Source of the DNA: an uncultured Rickettsiales bacterium
GTDB taxonomy: Bacteria; Pseudomonadota; Alphaproteobacteria; Rickettsiales; Deianiraeaceae
Length of the DNA: 5,964 nucleotides
Assembly (NCBI GenBank): GCA_937906355.1
Contig: CALCWF010000072.1
Location: 1 to 5,964 of the forward strand
Reading direction: 5' to 3'
The notes under the pieces were generated by a model. The model was given only the letters and a program-made list of their open reading frames with translations, made no database searches and was not told where the DNA came from. The stretch's first letter is position 1. Every line of letters begins with the position of its first letter. Below, one piece after another: positions 1 through 4,908 of this stretch. The position numbers were made by a program, and so were the translations under genes.

Positions 1-549
1 GGTCTCTTCGAAGTCGAAGTCGAGCAATTCGATCTCATCCGCGTAAACGTAACGCTCGTATCCGTTCTTATAGTAGACGGTCATTTCGATTCCGTCGAGG
101 TCAATAGCGCTTTCATCGTCACCGTAATGATAATCCATCTTGTCGGGATTATTGGTGATCTCGGCATGATCGATCTCGTCATAGCTCATTGTTACAGAGA
201 AGCCGGTGCTCTCGTTCTCAAACGATACCTGGATGAATCCGGGATCATTTTCGAAATCGTAATCATCAATAGTAAGATCGTCTGCGCCGATTTCACGGTT
301 AAAGTCGTTTTTATAAGTGACCATTACTACGATTCCGGTGAGGTCGATAGCAGTCTCATCATCGCCGAAATGATAGCCGGTCTTAGCGGGCTCGTTGATG
401 ACCTCAAGCGAGGAAATTTCATCATAGGTGCAGCTTACGGTGAAAGTATCGGTGAATCCCTCATACTCGACCGTTACATCATAATCGCCTTCATCGGTGG
501 GATCAAATGTATCTACGGTAAGAAGTTCGCTATCGATAAAGTCGTCAAC
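1..549 (-). CDS. Secreted/surface protein with Big_3-type Ig-like repeats (internal fragment)
   Basis: The minus strand is open from about 558 to base 1 with no start or stop of its own, so this is the interior of a longer protein. Its translation is rich in Asp and Glu and shows the bacterial Ig-like (Big_3) pattern: a Pro-x-Lys-x-x-Tyr strand, Gly-Asp, Asp-Leu-x-Gly-Ile/Glu, a Val-x-Tyr-Lys-Asn hairpin, and a closing Val-x-x-Tyr-Asp-Glu-Ile strand. Such domains usually form stalks or adhesive arrays of cell-surface or cellulosome-associated proteins outside the cell. About two and a quarter domains are present. Reading upstream on this strand, homology fades near 540-549 and an in-frame TGA appears at 561-559, inside the A+T-rich block. 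This means the gene is cut by the join and does not end naturally. The Ruminococcus-like origin is inferred from domain style and composition. The exact function and any catalytic domain are outside the window. Confidence 0.75.
1..549 (-). repeat. Tandem 243-bp (81-aa) Ig-like coding repeat
   Basis: The Tyr-Asp-Glu-Ile hinge is encoded at 426-415 and again at 183-172, exactly 243 bases apart. The complete unit is 184-426. The unit at 1-183 is cut by the window edge, and the unit at 427-549 is cut by the join. The units are similar at protein level (for example Gly-Tyr-His-Phe-Gly-Asp-Asp-Glu against Asp-Tyr-His-Tyr-Gly-Asp-Asp-Glu) but have diverged at DNA level, so this is an old domain duplication and not a recent DNA repeat. 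Confidence 0.75.
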
Positions 550-556
550 GACGATA
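538..556. other. Left chimeric junction
   Basis: Two independent lines place a join here. On the minus strand, the Ig-like repeat can be aligned to its sister copies only up to the Phe-Ile codons at about 540-535. The expected Tyr-Lys-Asn hairpin upstream of that is absent, and a TGA follows at 561-559. On the plus strand, recognisable glycosyltransferase sequence (Ile-Ser-Arg-Ser-Val-Ile-Asn-Phe-Ala, the usual GG-x-x-R-x-V-x-x-L-A element after the first beta strand) starts at codon 556. G+C per 60-base line falls from 40% (481-600) to 30% (601-660) and 25% further in. An assembly or library chimera is the simplest explanation. A real recombination joint is possible but less likely. Confidence 0.7.
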
Positions 557-1692
557 TATCAAGAAGCGTAATCAACTTTGCAAACTTCTGTGCCAATAAC
601 AGTATTAAAGCGGTGGTCTTATGTGGATATATAGATATAAATATCAAAACAATATGCGACGAAAAAGTCGAAATAGTTATCAACAAAGATATACTTAGCT
701 TCTCCGAAAAAGGATATTTCAAGCTCGATAGCAGTATAATCAATAGCATGTACAATATATGCAAGTCGTATAAAATAGACGTCATAAACGTATGTTACGT
801 GAAATTTGCACCAATAGCTAAAGAGGTCGCATTAAAATGCGATATACCGTATATATCAACCGTATATACAATATTCGATGTAAAATCAAAAATTGACTAT
901 CTATATTCGAAAATCGTAGCAGAAAGTCATATGATTATCGTTACATCGGAATATATAGAACATTTTTTACTGAATAATTACAACTTCGATCGTAAAAAGA
1001 TAAAAATCTTTCCGGCGATTACTGATAAAAAAATATTCGATATAAGTAGCGTATCGGAAAAGAGGATAAGATCCGTGCTAAGCGATATAGACGTTAATAT
1101 CGGTAATAAAAAGATAATTCTATGTTTTTGCAATTATAACGATATATCGATGTATATAAAATTAATCAATATAGTAATGGAGATTAAAAATAACAACGAT
1201 TTCGTAATCGTCTTCACCGGTATATTCAATAGAACAAAAAAAAACAGAACTCTTCTATTGAAAAGGATAAAAGAAACTAATACGGAAAGTCGCATAAGAG
1301 TTGTGGACGCAGTGATAGATAGACCTGCCATTTACGCCCTATCTTACGCCGTCATATACTTGGATGATAATGTTTTTAGTAACGTTCATTACGAAGCGAT
1401 GCTTATGAGAAGACCTGTTATATCGACCGATAGCTATTTATACTCGATGAACGTTATAGAAAAGAAAAATGGCTTCCTGGTAAAAACAAGTAGCATTACA
1501 GATATAAATAACGCAATACTTACGATGCTGAATCTAAACACAGACGAATATCTAAAAATGTGTAAAAGTGCATATAAATACGCATCAAGTTACTTCTACA
1601 AAGAAGAAATAGCACAGAAAATGATAGAAGATATTCATAGTTTAATTATGAATTATGGCAACAAAAAAGACAATATCGACGACAATAATTAG
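550..1692 (+). CDS. GT4 (group 1) glycosyltransferase, N-terminally truncated at the junction
   Basis: GT-B fold glycosyltransferases transfer a sugar from a nucleotide-sugar donor, usually to envelope lipids or polysaccharides at the inner face of the membrane. The frame is open from an ATG at 127, but codons 1 to about 142 are antisense to the Ig-repeat gene. Native sequence starts near 550, so only about 10-20 N-terminal residues are missing. Using the 127 frame for numbering: the acceptor domain covers about 144-300 (Val-Ile-Asn-Phe-Ala at 148-152, Lys-Ile-Asp-Val-Ile-Asn at 216-221, Val-Thr-Ser-Glu-Tyr-Ile at 272-277). The donor domain covers about 325-505, with Tyr-Glu-Ala-Met-Leu-Met-Arg-Arg-Pro-Val-Ile at 422-432. 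The order and spacing match alphaproteobacterial GT4 enzymes. The donor-phosphate Arg and Lys and the first Glu of EX7E are replaced (Asn336, Ser341, Asn415), while Glu423 remains, so activity is uncertain. Substrate cannot be predicted. Confidence 0.75.
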   Translation, partial: DDISRSVINFANFCANNSIKAVVLCGYIDINIKTICDEKVEIVINKDILSFSEKGYFKLDSSIINSMYNICKSYKIDVINVCYVKFAPIAKEVALKCDIPYISTVYTIFDVKSKIDYLYSKIVAESHMIIVTSEYIEHFLLNNYNFDRKKIKIFPAITDKKIFDISSVSEKRIRSVLSDIDVNIGNKKIILCFCNYNDISMYIKLINIVMEIKNNNDFVIVFTGIFNRTKKNRTLLLKRIKETNTESRIRVVDAVIDRPAIYALSYAVIYLDDNVFSNVHYEAMLMRRPVISTDSYLYSMNVIEKKNGFLVKTSSITDINNAILTMLNLNTDEYLKMCKSAYKYASSYFYKEEIAQKMIEDIHSLIMNYGNKKDNIDDNN

Positions 1693-1765
1693 GTACACGA
1701 GAATTATCTACGCATCGCATTAATTAATTGACTAATATGTTTTATATCTTGACCTCTTCTGGGTT

Positions 1766-1819
1766 AGATACAATTATAAATTGTATTTTAAAAATGATAT
1801 TTCAACTTTTAGTTGAAGT
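1766..1819 (+). terminator. Two tandem A+T-rich hairpins between the glycosyltransferase gene and trpS
   Basis: The 177-base gap 1693-1869 holds two close inverted repeats. The first pairs 1766-1775 with 1779-1788 (loop of three bases, one G-T pair, then TAAAAA). The second pairs 1799-1807 with 1811-1819 (loop TTT, one T-G pair, followed by a short T run). They may terminate the glycosyltransferase transcript or form a folded leader for trpS. The stems are mostly A-T pairs and the T tracts are short, so a chance origin in A+T-rich DNA cannot be excluded. Confidence 0.3.
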
Positions 1820-1850
1820 TTTCGACGTCAAAGTAAGTGTCGTTTCGTGT

Positions 1851-1869
1851 ATATTTTTTTTGATTTTTT
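1851..1869 (+). promoter_or_regulatory. T-rich leader directly upstream of the trpS start, without a Shine-Dalgarno
   Basis: The 19 bases before the trpS ATG are almost all T, including TTTTGATT at 1858-1865, with no purine-rich ribosome binding site. The first codons of trpS continue the T-rich trend (TCT GTT ATT TTT TCT GGT ATT). A U-rich unstructured leader of this type can recruit ribosomes through protein S1. That role is inference. Confidence 0.3.
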
Positions 1870-2883
1870 ATGTCTGTTATTTTTTCTGGTATTCAGCCAA
1901 GTGGCTCTGCATTACACCTAGGAAATTATATAGGTGCGATTCTAAATTGGAAAAAGATAATCGAGAATCTCAAAGATGAGGATAAATGTTATTTCATGAT
2001 AGCCGATCTCCATACGCTCACGAGCAATAAAGACCCGAAGGCTCTGCGTAATAATACTAAAAGACTACTAGCAACATATCTTGCCTGTGGGATAATACCA
2101 TCGGAAAGAATAGCATTCTTCGAACAGTCAAAGGTTCCGGCACACTGTGAGCTATGTTGGATTCTTTCCACAGTATGTCCGCTCGGCCAGTTGATGAGAA
2201 TGACGCAGTTCAAAGATAAAAAAGGGAAGCTTGGCGTAGAACAAGTCAATGCCGGTCTGTTATATTATCCTATTCTTATGGCGGCAGATATATTACTATA
2301 TCGTTCGAACTTCGTGCCAGTTGGAGAGGATCAAATACAACATCTGGAATTTGCGAAAGATATCGTGCAGAAGTTCAATAATGCGTATAACGTAAACGAC
2401 GTTTTCACAATCTCGACGGCTGTGATTGACTCGAATAGTAAGAGAATAATGTCTCTCGGAGACGGAACGAAAAAAATGAGTAAAAGCGTAGGAACTGATA
2501 ATGACAAAATCTATCTAACGGATTCAAACGATGAAATAATCAAGAAAGTAAAACTGGCAAAGACAGACAGCATAAAGGGGATAGTTTACAACAAGGAGAA
2601 AAGACCGGAGGTGTCAAATTTGATTACAATATATAGCGTTCTTAGCGGGAAAAGTATAGAGGAAGTGTGTGCTATGTATGAAAATAAAGGAACGAAGGAC
2701 TTCAAGGACGATTTGATCGAGGTTATTATAAATACAATCGTCCCTATACGAGAGATAGTGAATAAAATATTGGAAAAGGAGGAGGACAAACTAGACGAAA
2801 TAATAGAAAAGGGGAATAAGATTGCAAATAGTGTGGCAAACGAAACTTTAATAAAAGTGAAAAAAGCAGTCGGATTGTTATAG
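1870..2883 (+). CDS. trpS: Tryptophanyl-tRNA synthetase (EC 6.1.1.2)
   Basis: This cytoplasmic class Ic enzyme charges tRNA-Trp with tryptophan using ATP. The 337-residue length is normal for bacterial TrpRS, and the start at 1870 is right because the family opens with the Phe-Ser-Gly-Ile-Gln-Pro-Ser-Gly element, here at 5-12. The HIGH-type signature is His-Leu-Gly-Asn at 16-19. Tyr-Pro-Ile-Leu-Met-Ala-Ala-Asp-Ile-Leu-Leu-Tyr at 133-144 contains the tryptophan-recognising Asp140. Gly-Glu-Asp-Gln is at 152-155 and Lys-Met-Ser-Lys-Ser at 202-206, preceded by Arg-Ile-Met-Ser-Leu. The C-terminal helical part (about 225-337) binds the anticodon. One oddity is three residues (Ser-Ala-Leu) between Gly12 and His16 where most homologues have two. 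All catalytic motifs are intact, so the enzyme should work. Trp is encoded by TGG, so there is no sign of TGA recoding. It lies 67 bases upstream of atpH on the same strand. Confidence 0.95.
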   Translation: MSVIFSGIQPSGSALHLGNYIGAILNWKKIIENLKDEDKCYFMIADLHTLTSNKDPKALRNNTKRLLATYLACGIIPSERIAFFEQSKVPAHCELCWILSTVCPLGQLMRMTQFKDKKGKLGVEQVNAGLLYYPILMAADILLYRSNFVPVGEDQIQHLEFAKDIVQKFNNAYNVNDVFTISTAVIDSNSKRIMSLGDGTKKMSKSVGTDNDKIYLTDSNDEIIKKVKLAKTDSIKGIVYNKEKRPEVSNLITIYSVLSGKSIEEVCAMYENKGTKDFKDDLIEVIINTIVPIREIVNKILEKEEDKLDEIIEKGNKIANSVANETLIKVKKAVGLL

Positions 2884-2904
2884 CTGTTTTTCTATTGTAA
2901 AAAC

Positions 2905-2937
2905 TTGACAAATATATAGCGTCAACCTAATTCTAAA
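2905..2937 (+). promoter_or_regulatory. Possible promoter for atpH (consensus -35 with poor -10)
   Basis: A perfect TTGACA lies at 2905-2910 in the short trpS-atpH gap. The best -10 candidate at normal spacing (TAATTC, 2928-2933) is weak. TCTAAA at 2932-2937 is a better match but is spaced 21 bases away. A weak 6-bp A-T hairpin (2886-2891 with 2899-2904) lies just before the -35. This may be an internal promoter, or a chance match with atpH simply co-transcribed with trpS. Confidence 0.25.
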
Positions 2938-2950
2938 TCAAGTTCAACAT

Positions 2951-3490
2951 ATGCTTAATTCGTCGCAAAGAAATAGGATTGTGAGTTCTTACGCACATAC
3001 GCTGGCGGACATAATCGGCAATAAAAGCGATGACGCAAGTTGTATTTCGCTGTTAAAAAAAATAGTAAACGATATAGATATGTCTAAATTTTGCATAAAA
3101 CCAACAATGTTTAGAAAATACAAAAGCACCATGAGTGCAATTCGTGTGACAATAGACGAGAAAGACGATATACAAAAATTTCTCTTAATGTTACTTTCGA
3201 GAAGATACGGTCATCTACTGCCAGATATATTGGACGTTGCCGAGAGTAAACTGTTGAAAGAGAAAAAAAAGAAAATAAACGTTTTTAGTAATGCAAAATT
3301 GTCGGATAGCACGACAAAAGAAATAAATAGCATGATACGAAGCCAAATAGGTGACGCCGAGATCGTTCATTGTATAGATAAGACAATGAAAAAAGGAGAT
3401 ATTAAATTTATAGCAAATGGTAATGTATGCACTATAAGTATAGATAATATATTGAAAAAGATTTTGAACGTAGGTTCTATCTCGTTTTAG
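2951..3490 (+). CDS. atpH: F1Fo ATP synthase delta subunit (OSCP homologue)
   Basis: This subunit sits on top of the F1 head and ties it to the peripheral stalk (b subunits) at the inner membrane. At 179 residues it has the usual length. The N-terminal six-helix domain begins with Ile-Val-Ser-Ser-Tyr-Ala-His-Thr-Leu-Ala-Asp (10-20), which matches the family's Tyr-Ala-x-Ala-Leu opening and supports the start at 2951. Residues 77-101 (Phe-Leu-Leu-Met-Leu-Leu-Ser-Arg-Arg, then Leu-Leu-Pro-Asp-Ile) match the end of that domain. The C-terminal part has a Val-Phe-Ser-Asn-Ala-Lys-Leu strand (111-117) and the final Asp...Gly...Ser-Ile-Asp-x-Ile-Leu-Lys-Lys-Ile-Leu pattern (143-172). The usual Gly-Gly after Asp-Pro-x-Leu-Ile is degenerate (Lys-Lys-Gly-Asp). 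There is no clear ribosome binding site. The next gene is not atpA, which is unusual. The assignment rests on remote but consistent similarity. Confidence 0.75.
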   Translation: MLNSSQRNRIVSSYAHTLADIIGNKSDDASCISLLKKIVNDIDMSKFCIKPTMFRKYKSTMSAIRVTIDEKDDIQKFLLMLLSRRYGHLLPDILDVAESKLLKEKKKKINVFSNAKLSDSTTKEINSMIRSQIGDAEIVHCIDKTMKKGDIKFIANGNVCTISIDNILKKILNVGSISF

Positions 3491-3497
3491 TCTGTAT

Positions 3498-3542
3498 TAT
3501 TTTGATTAATTGATCATTGTCTATTTTGATTCTATTTTGATT
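3498..3542 (+). repeat. Three direct copies of TATTTTGATT in the leader of the aminotransferase gene
   Basis: The 10-base word occurs at 3498-3507, 3522-3531 and 3533-3542. The last two copies are offset by 11 bases, about one helical turn. The rest of the 74-base gap is also T-rich. TTTTGATT recurs just before trpS at 1858-1865. The repeats could be a regulator site, a U-rich translation leader, or low-complexity drift. Confidence 0.45.
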
Positions 3543-3564
3543 ATTTTGTTTAAATTTAGGTGCT

Positions 3565-4419
3565 ATGTCTATTGTTTTTTTGAACGGAGAGTTTGTTAAC
3601 GAAGATGAAGCGAAAGTATCAGTAAATGACACAGGATATTATTTCGGTGATGGTATCTATGAGGTGATTTTGCTATATAAAGGGAAACTAATAGACAAAG
3701 ACAGTCATCTGGATCGTCTAACCAAATGTTTCGAAAAGGTATACTTCAAGAACGTTCCATCGAAGGAAGAAATATTAGAATATATACGTGAGCTAATAAA
3801 ACGAAATCCGGAAATAGAAACTGGCTCAGTCTATATGCAATTCACACGTGGCTGTTGTCCTAGAAGTCATACATTCGCCGGTCTCGATTTAAAACCGAAT
3901 TGCTTCATGAAGATAAATCAATGCCAAATAAACAACACAATTAAACAGTGGCATAGCAATCTCATGGAGGATCCGAGAAGAATGAGATGTGACGTCAAAA
4001 TGATAAGTCTGCTACCTATGGTAATGGCAAAGTATGAATCAGAAGTAAACGGTTTTGACGACGTCATATTCTACAACAGTAGATGCAAATCTATAACAGA
4101 GGGAAGTAGCTATAATGTATTTATCGTCACACGCAACGAAAAGATAGTGACATGTCCACTTGGAAATGAGATATTGGGTGGTTGCACGAGGGCAAGAATA
4201 ATAGATATCATCAGGAAGGAGGGGCTTCAACTCGAAGAAAGATACTACTCGAAGGAGGAACTCTTCAACGCAAAGGAAGTATTCACGACGAGTGCTATAA
4301 AAACAATAACCTCCGTAACTAAGGTTGTTGGCAATATAATAAATACTGCAACAATCGGCGATATAACGAGCTTACTAAAGGTTAAATACACTGATTTTTT
4401 AAAAAATTGCAATGAGTAA
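3565..4419 (+). CDS. D-amino-acid aminotransferase (fold-type IV PLP enzyme)
   Basis: This enzyme interconverts D-alanine and D-glutamate with 2-oxoacids, which can feed peptidoglycan synthesis in the cytoplasm. The 284-residue length fits the family. Gly-Tyr-Tyr-Phe-Gly-Asp-Gly-Ile-Tyr-Glu (24-33) carries Tyr32. Thr-Arg-Gly-x-x-x-Arg-x-His (94-102) carries Arg100 and His102. Together these correspond to the Tyr-Arg-His carboxylate trap typical of D-specific enzymes rather than branched-chain aminotransferases. Arg-Cys-Asp-Val-Lys (141-145) gives the PLP-binding Lys145, and Thr-Glu-Gly-Ser-Ser-x-Asn (178-184) gives Glu179, which contacts the PLP ring nitrogen. Pro-Leu-Gly-Asn-Glu-Ile-Leu-Gly-Gly-x-Thr-Arg (198-209) resembles alphaproteobacterial members. 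The start is set by the family's opening Phe-x-Asn-Gly-Glu-Phe and a weak AGG a few bases upstream. The stop overlaps the next gene by 8 bases. An aminodeoxychorismate lyase is less likely because of the D-specific residues. Confidence 0.88.
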   Translation: MSIVFLNGEFVNEDEAKVSVNDTGYYFGDGIYEVILLYKGKLIDKDSHLDRLTKCFEKVYFKNVPSKEEILEYIRELIKRNPEIETGSVYMQFTRGCCPRSHTFAGLDLKPNCFMKINQCQINNTIKQWHSNLMEDPRRMRCDVKMISLLPMVMAKYESEVNGFDDVIFYNSRCKSITEGSSYNVFIVTRNEKIVTCPLGNEILGGCTRARIIDIIRKEGLQLEERYYSKEELFNAKEVFTTSAIKTITSVTKVVGNIINTATIGDITSLLKVKYTDFLKNCNE

Positions 4420-4834
4420 TAATTCAAACGTCGCAAACGAAGACGATACCATGAGCAATAATAGTAGCAGTGGTAAATATACAAAGGGGAAGAAGATACT
4501 CAGTGTAATATCAAACGGAATTAAAAAGACAATGTCGCCAAATTACGACAGCGATATTTACGCTATAAATAGAATCAAAGCACGTGGTTACGATCTTTAT
4601 TCTAACTTGCGTGATTTTTTTTACGTTATATTGATGATGTTATCAATTGTATATTACTATATAGTCAGCGTCTTTAAATTACTGAGAATGTCGCCATATG
4701 TATTTTCTATGGCAGCAAAAAACAACTTTCGAATCGGAATAAATATGCTGGAAAAAAACAATCTAGTAGATGCTAAGATAAGATTTCTACTATCAAACAT
4801 GTTTTATAATAAATCAGCAACGACAAACTGCTAA
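4412..4834 (+). CDS. Small one-pass membrane protein with TPR-like C-terminus, probably truncated
   Basis: I do not recognise a named family. The 140-residue product has a polar Asn/Ser-rich N-terminus (1-22), a basic stretch (25-40), one strong hydrophobic segment (about 69-91) flanked by basic residues, and a C-terminal helix pair (about 102-130) with TPR-like spacing (Phe-x-x-Gly-x-x-x-Leu-x-x-x-x-x-x-x-Asp-Ala-x-x-x-Phe). TPR-type proteins would normally continue into a second helix pair, but this frame stops at 4832-4834 close to the right join, so the natural C-terminus may be missing. The ATG overlaps the aminotransferase stop (ATGAGTAA), which suggests translational coupling. A second in-frame ATG at 4451 opens with the same Met-Ser-Asn-Asn-Ser and could be the real start. 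Composition and codon use match the central block. Confidence 0.6.
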   Translation: MSNNSNVANEDDTMSNNSSSGKYTKGKKILSVISNGIKKTMSPNYDSDIYAINRIKARGYDLYSNLRDFFYVILMMLSIVYYYIVSVFKLLRMSPYVFSMAAKNNFRIGINMLEKNNLVDAKIRFLLSNMFYNKSATTNC

Positions 4835-4878
4835 ATAGAATTGATATATTATAATGATTTTAGGCATTCTCTGCCTGT
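4826..4878. other. Right chimeric junction
   Basis: A+T-rich sequence of the central block gives way to G+C-rich sequence here. The TPR-like frame ends at 4834, TATAAT occurs at 4850-4855 with no convincing -35, and a 5-bp hairpin (4862-4866 with 4872-4876) already looks like the right block. From 4880 onward codon use and the strong AAAGGAG site are clostridial in style. The exact breakpoint cannot be fixed because the A+T-rich bases at 4830-4860 could be the natural promoter region of the right-hand gene. Confidence 0.6.
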
Positions 4879-4890
4879 CCCATCCCACAG

Positions 4891-4897
4891 AAAGGAG
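4891..4897 (+). promoter_or_regulatory. Ribosome binding site of the ABC exporter gene
   Basis: AAAGGAG lies 11 bases before the ATG at 4909. It is the clearest Shine-Dalgarno in the window and decides this start over the shadow frame beginning at 4854. Confidence 0.7.
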
Positions 4898-4908
4898 TCC
4901 GCAACAAT

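Noticed and set aside
1..6. GGTCTC type IIS site at the first base, suggesting a cloned construct
   Set aside because: It encodes part of a Glu-Glu-Thr run in the minus-strand protein, and no matching site or vector sequence is seen at the other end.
127..549. Novel N-terminal domain on the glycosyltransferase
   Set aside because: This stretch is the exact antisense of in-frame Ig-like repeats with good minus-strand coding structure, and it resembles no part of a GT-B fold.
1728..1979. Small plus-strand frame encoding a hydrophobic 83-residue peptide
   Set aside because: It overlaps the certain trpS start by 110 bases in another frame. Its hydrophobicity comes from the T-rich leader, and it has no ribosome binding site.
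2886..2904. Terminator after trpS
   Set aside because: The stem is only six bp, almost all A-T, with no T tract after it; it is followed directly by TTGACA.
4850..4855. TATAAT as a -10 promoter element for the ABC gene
   Set aside because: The -10 match is perfect, but no -35 lies 15-19 bases upstream, the region may span the join, and such words are common in A+T-rich DNA.
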